Assembly: GCF_000003815.2 (NCBI RefSeq)
Contig: NC_049984.1
Span: forward strand, 12,814,003 to 12,876,002
Source: Branchiostoma floridae
Taxonomy: Eukaryota > Chordata > Leptocardii > Amphioxiformes > Branchiostomatidae
Direction of reading: 5' to 3'
Length of the DNA: 62,000 bases
Below, piece after piece: positions 26,801-32,800 of this stretch; positions within the stretch are counted from its first letter, which is position 1, and the number at the start of each line of letters is the position of its first letter. A program made the position numbers and the translations under genes. The notes under the pieces were generated by a model. The model was not told the origin of the DNA. It saw only the letters and a list, made by a program, of their open reading frames with translations, and made no database searches.

Positions 26801-29800
26801 CAAACTCCTGGACACATAAACCACGAACGAACCCGGAAGTGATTTCCACGACTCACAGGTCATTTTCCGAGAAACATATCTCCACAATCTTTTACCCCCT
26901 GTTTCAAATGTTTACATTTCCATGACCACCATACTACATACTACAATTCGGGTACGTTTGAAGTCCTAGGCTTTTCTCAATTTTGCACGGCTTGCGCGAA
27001 TACGGAAAACACTGCTGAGCACGTGCGTGCCCTGGGCGACTGGAAAGCTTACCCGTGGAGGTAATGGTACAGTCCGGCATGATGCAACTACGCATGCGCG
27101 GACTTTTGACATTCCTGACATTCCTATACAGTTTTTAGAATACTTTGGAAACGGTTCCACACTATACTATTAAGCTCGCCCATCAGGCGTCGCTAATATA
27201 TGTTTGCCCAGGAATAGTTTTATCAGGGTGGTTTGTCACTGTATAAGTAACTATAACACAGCTTATAACAAACTCATTTCTACACAACCAAATAACATTT
27301 CTTTGACCATCTGTCACCTCCCTTTAGGGCAATTCTGCCTGTTTCTGCTAGGTGTCACTACTGCAGGGTTTTTATTTTGTATATCCTCCCTCATCCCTGG
27401 CTGCTGTCATTATTGCTCTAGGAAGGTGACAGACTGTCCCCAAAATGTTGCCTACATGTAGGTAAAACATTTGGTGGTGCACAAAGAATTTTGTTATCCA
27501 AGTACATGTGTGGCTCATACCATACTTATTATGATAGATGTTCTTTGGGCATGAAGAAATGTTACCCTGCTGTCCCTTACCTGAGCATGTTTCACCTGCT
27601 GCTGCTGTTGTTGTGAATTAACATGCTCTGTTCAGCACTAACATCTGACCGTTTGCAGGTGGATATGTTTGATGGGGCAACTTTACAGATACCTCCTGAC
27701 CAGGTGACTTGCCACAAACTAGGATTCATCCAAACTCCTCTCGCTTTGTAACTGATAAAGATCAACAACTTCAAAGCGTCCTTGCAACATTCTCCTGCAT
27801 AGAACGTTGCCTGTGGCCTATACAAAATACCTGTTGGAGACTTGCTAAACCAGGCTGAGCCTCTACCAGCTGTCAGCCAATCAGAGCTTTACCTTTTGAA
27901 AATGTTTCTCTGATTTGTCGACAGTTACCATGCTCTCAAAAGTCTTCCAAGATATATTGTACAGGCATTGGGTAAGGCTCTACACAGGAGAATGCCTTGC
28001 TGAAATGTATTGGAAAATTGACAATTACATATATTTTAAAAGATATTTTAAAAGCATAATCTATACCAAGTGTTGGATCAGATATCAAAAGGCTTGCATC
28101 ATCAGATATCAAAAGGCTTGCATCATCATCAGTATAGTAATCAAAATGTTTTTCTGTTACGTTTCACTTGAGACCAGTATAGCAGGGACACTTTGAGGCT
28201 CTGCCTAACTTGGGGTGACTTTAATCCATGCAAGGTGAAAGGTTTTTCAGCTCTTCAACTTGGTGTGTTGTCTGTGCTAATACAATCCTTTACCTGCTGA
28301 ACCATGTAGTCTCTCTCTCAGTGTACCAGCTTTACCCCCACTAAAACACTTAACATTGTAGATGGTAGACATTGACAGGACTCTTGTGTACATTTCCTAG
28401 GGCAGGAATGATGAAAAAGAAACAAAAAGACAAAGATTCTAAATGAAAAAAGAAACAAATGGGAACATGTAGAGCATCTTATAAATGTAAAATATAATCT
28501 TTTATGTCATTCCTGCCCTGTACAAGAATGAAAATCTCTGGGATTGTTGATACCTCAGAATCAAGATTGTTGTAGAATCATTCTTGAATGTCATGCATCG
28601 TTACTTTGCTGCTACAGGAGATGCACTGTCTCCAGGACAACTTCAGGAACCTGAGCAAGCCCTGCAGAGAGAGAGTGGGCAACTTCACATCAATGTCATC
28701 TCAGGTCAGTGGGACATTCCAATCAAACCATGGGCCTGTTTGCATCCAGTTCACCCTATTTGTGAAGATGTATCTAAAGCAGGATTAGAAGGGGGTTAAG
28801 TTTTTTTCTATTAGGGATAAAGATTAACGATAACGTTATGGTCACATTTATCACAGGTCGTCATATGACATATACAAAATTTAGATGTTGTAGGATTTTC
28901 AAGCAAACTGACAGAACCAACCACAAATTTTTCCAGGACCTGGATCTGGACAGAATCTTCATGATGTCATGTGCCCCCATGATAAAGAGGTACTGTAAGG
29001 TGAGTGAACAGGTTATCTTACTTCACTTTAAGCAGCCTGCTGAGTGGGTCTAGTGGTTAGTTATTCTGCTTTTGAATCCTGACATACGCCTATAGCCACC
29101 AGGGCACTGAGCCTTGCCTATGGTAAGTGCTTAGTCAATTTAGAGAAGGTTCAGAGAAGAAAAAAACAAGACTTAGTCCTCCAGAAAAAAAATGTACATG
29201 TACAGAAAAATCGTCTTAAGTGGTTTTGAGGATAAGAAACAAAGAAATGAGATAAGTAATGCATGTCAAAATGAGGATATGGTATACCACATGCATACAT
29301 GATGGAAACATGCTTTGTGTTGGATTCTTATGCAGATGTTTTCTCAAATGTGCAGGGAAAGATAAGAGAAACTTTAGTCTGTTTTAGAAAACTTATTTAC
29401 ATCCCGTGCACGAATGTTTCTAGGACGTTGTTGACAAAGAGGAGGATGATGGGGCCTTGCTGCAGTGCCTGATAGACAACAAGAACGAACATGAGATGAA
29501 CAAGAAATGTGCAGCGGGCATCATGCACATGCAGCTGGTGAGTATGTGGGTTATTGATGTACATGTATCACTGGTAGGACAGACTTAACAATAATTTACT
29601 GTAAATTCATTTTATTTTACTTGTGCAGCGGTTTTATATTGAGGTATGAGATAAAAGGAGTTTTTCTGCAGTATTCGTAGTTTATGTTTGAAGTAATTCT
29701 GTAGTACAGTAGTGATGAAAAGGAGAAAACAGCGAGAATAAAACAAACAAAAGTTTCATGACTAACAGTTTGTGTATTACGCATCAGTAAACTTGAACAA

Positions 29801-32800
29801 TTCAGTTTTCTTGACTAGAAAATGTTAGTAGCCTTGTTGGTAGTCCACTACCCATTTTCAATAAATATGCTAATGCATTTAATTTAACATATTGCAGTAA
29901 TGTTGACCAAACTAATCTCTCTATCACACGTGTGTAGATCCAACTGAAAGACTACAGATTCAGCTTCAAATTCAAGGAAGCCTGCAAGTCGGACGTGGTG
30001 AAATACTGCCGCAACATCAAGAACAAGTATGCTGCAGTTTTATTCATAAAGACTTCACATTGGTTGTATTGATCGAAAGACAACAATGAATTCACACTCA
30101 CACTGTCACTACAGCAATGAATTCACACTCACACACTCTCCATCCGGTTTATCCTCTGTTGATAATCGTCTTGCAAATGTTACACATGCTTGCACATACA
30201 TGTAGATGTCCTTGCTTGATAGGACAGCTAGAAGCCTCATTCGTCCTAGATAACACTGTTTAGCTTGAGGATGTGGAACATTTCCCTTATAAATCCATCT
30301 CTTTTCTGGTCTTCCTCATGGATTTTGTCCTTCCACAGTTATTATGTGATGATTTTTCTTGGCTACTCCAATGATGAATGAACAACAATAGATAAACAAC
30401 AATGGGACTAGTTCAATGTCCTGCGTCAAATATACAATGAATCAAATTAATTGAGGTAGAAGGAAGGCTACTTTTGCATGTACATTGTAAATGTTTATGT
30501 GTTACTGTCTGTGTTTCAGAGCTGACCTTGTGAACTGCCTGAGTGAGATTGTGAGGAACGACACACTGATGGAGAACAAACACAGGATCTCTAAAGACTG
30601 TAGGGGACAACTCAGGGTGGAGTTACTGGACAGGGTAGGTGCAATACTGCAGTTAGCCGTATTTTTATCATGACATTGTGGAAATTGAATGTGCAGCAGG
30701 AACAAGTTTAAATTTAGGGCTTTTAACTTACCCCATTTAGACCTGGATGTGTTGATCCTCTAGCCCTAGTGTGGTGGGTTCTTAAAGGTGCTAGAGGTAT
30801 GGCTGTCCTCAAAGGAAATTTAATGCCTTTTCTGAAGGATGTACCTCAGCAAAGATAGGTACCCATTTTCTGTCATAAGTGAAGTTAGGAAATTTGCCTT
30901 TCCCAAGGGCACAACATTACGGCATGTCAGGGGAAAGAATCCAAGAACTTTTGATTCTCAGCCAAACACTTGAACCGTTAAAATGCCCCATGGTGTCCTT
31001 GAAATTGTAAAATGACTGTTGTGTGTTCTGTGTGGTGTTTACAGGGTGAGGATGTGCGTCTGGACCCCAAACTGATGCAGGCGTGTAACAGGGACATCCA
31101 GCAGTTCTGTGACAAGGAGCAGGCTGGCGACGCCCGCATCCTGGAGTGCCTGAAGAGACACAAGAAGAAGCTGTCCGACGGCTGTCACGTCAAGCTGTTC
31201 AACCGCGAGCGGGAGGAGCTGACGGACAACAGCGTGGACTACGGCTTCATGAGGGACTGTAAACCCATGGTCAAGGTAAAGCTACAGTAGATCTTGAAAC
31301 GTTCGCGTTGGTTTAATTTTTGTGGTTTTCACAGACTAAGTGTGAATCAATGACACAGCATCATACATGAGTTGTTTCAATCAGAATTTGAAAGAGTCAC
31401 ATGGGAAGTGTCCTGTTCCTTCCAAGTGCAACTGCAAAAGCAAGTTAATTTACTGTATTTCATTCCATTTAGTACAAAAATTAAAGATGTTTAGGAAGGT
31501 GACAGTACTTCAACACCATACGTATCATTTTCATTTTTCTCATATGAACACCAACAGAAATGGACATGTGACTGCCAAGTATTCATTTCTCTTGTTCCCC
31601 ATTTGTAAGAAGAACATGTACATGTATGGGTAAACAGGTATTTTTTTTAGGATAATTGTGTTCTACTAAGCGTTAACTGTTGGTGTTTTGTCCTTCCCAG
31701 CGCTTCTGCCCTCAGTCTGATCCTAAGGATGTGTTACACTGCCTCAGGAAAAACAAGAACAATGAGTTCATGGATGAAAGGTAAGTACTTGTGTTAAAAA
31801 TGACAGTTTGTGTCAAATTGTAAAGACGAATTTTACTTTGTGTGCTATGTTGTAACAAAGACACACATGTAGCATTGTCACATTTCTGAATTGATACATA
31901 CATGTAGCCATAACACTTAAAGTGTACCATTAATATTCTTTGATATGGCATAGACAGTTTCAAGTGCCAATGACTGTTTAAAAAATAGAAATCAGTGTCG
32001 CCTTCTGTTGAGTAGGAATCTGGACAGTTCCAGAACAGATTTTAGAAGAAATAGTGTCTCAAAACTTGAAATGAATTACATTGTGTATCAATACCTTGAG
32101 GTATAACTTCAATGGGAAATAAAGACTACTTGACATGCCAATCTGATGATAAATTTCAACATTCTCACCCTTCAGGTGTAAGAAAGCCATCACACAAAGG
32201 CAGATTGAGCAGGCTGAAGACTACAGACTGGATGTTGAGCTTCAGAAGAAGTGTAAGAAAGATGTCCCCAAGTTCTGTAGGGACGTCCTGGCTGAGCCAA
32301 GGTCAACAGAATTAGAGGGGAAGGTCATCGGCTGCCTCAAGGCCAAAGTGGGCAAAAATGTACGTACTGCTTCCTGCTAATGCTCTGGTCTCTCCCTGAC
32401 AACACTCAAGTGCAGTGTAATTATCAGTTACAATCTCTGTCTTCTGCTAATTGGGAACTAGTATGATTTGTTTCCAGTTAAACGTACTAGTATTGACTCG
32501 TTCTGCCAGGTCTTTCTAGTGACACTGCAGAAGAAGAGTGATTTATGCCAGTGAAAATGTTTAGAAATAATTTGTGTATCTTGTCCAGCTGTTTTAAGAT
32601 TGATTTGTCTGTATGTCTGTTAATAATTTGTACCTCAGTTCAGCAGTGGCTACTTTGTAATATCACTGAGGAATAGAAAATTGATCAAGACAAGTTAGTA
32701 AATATTTGTTCTTCAACACCAATTGATATTGTCATACTAGATTGAAAGTTCATCTGTGATGGTAGAAATCAGCCTAAAGCAAAGTTTTCCAACACAAAAA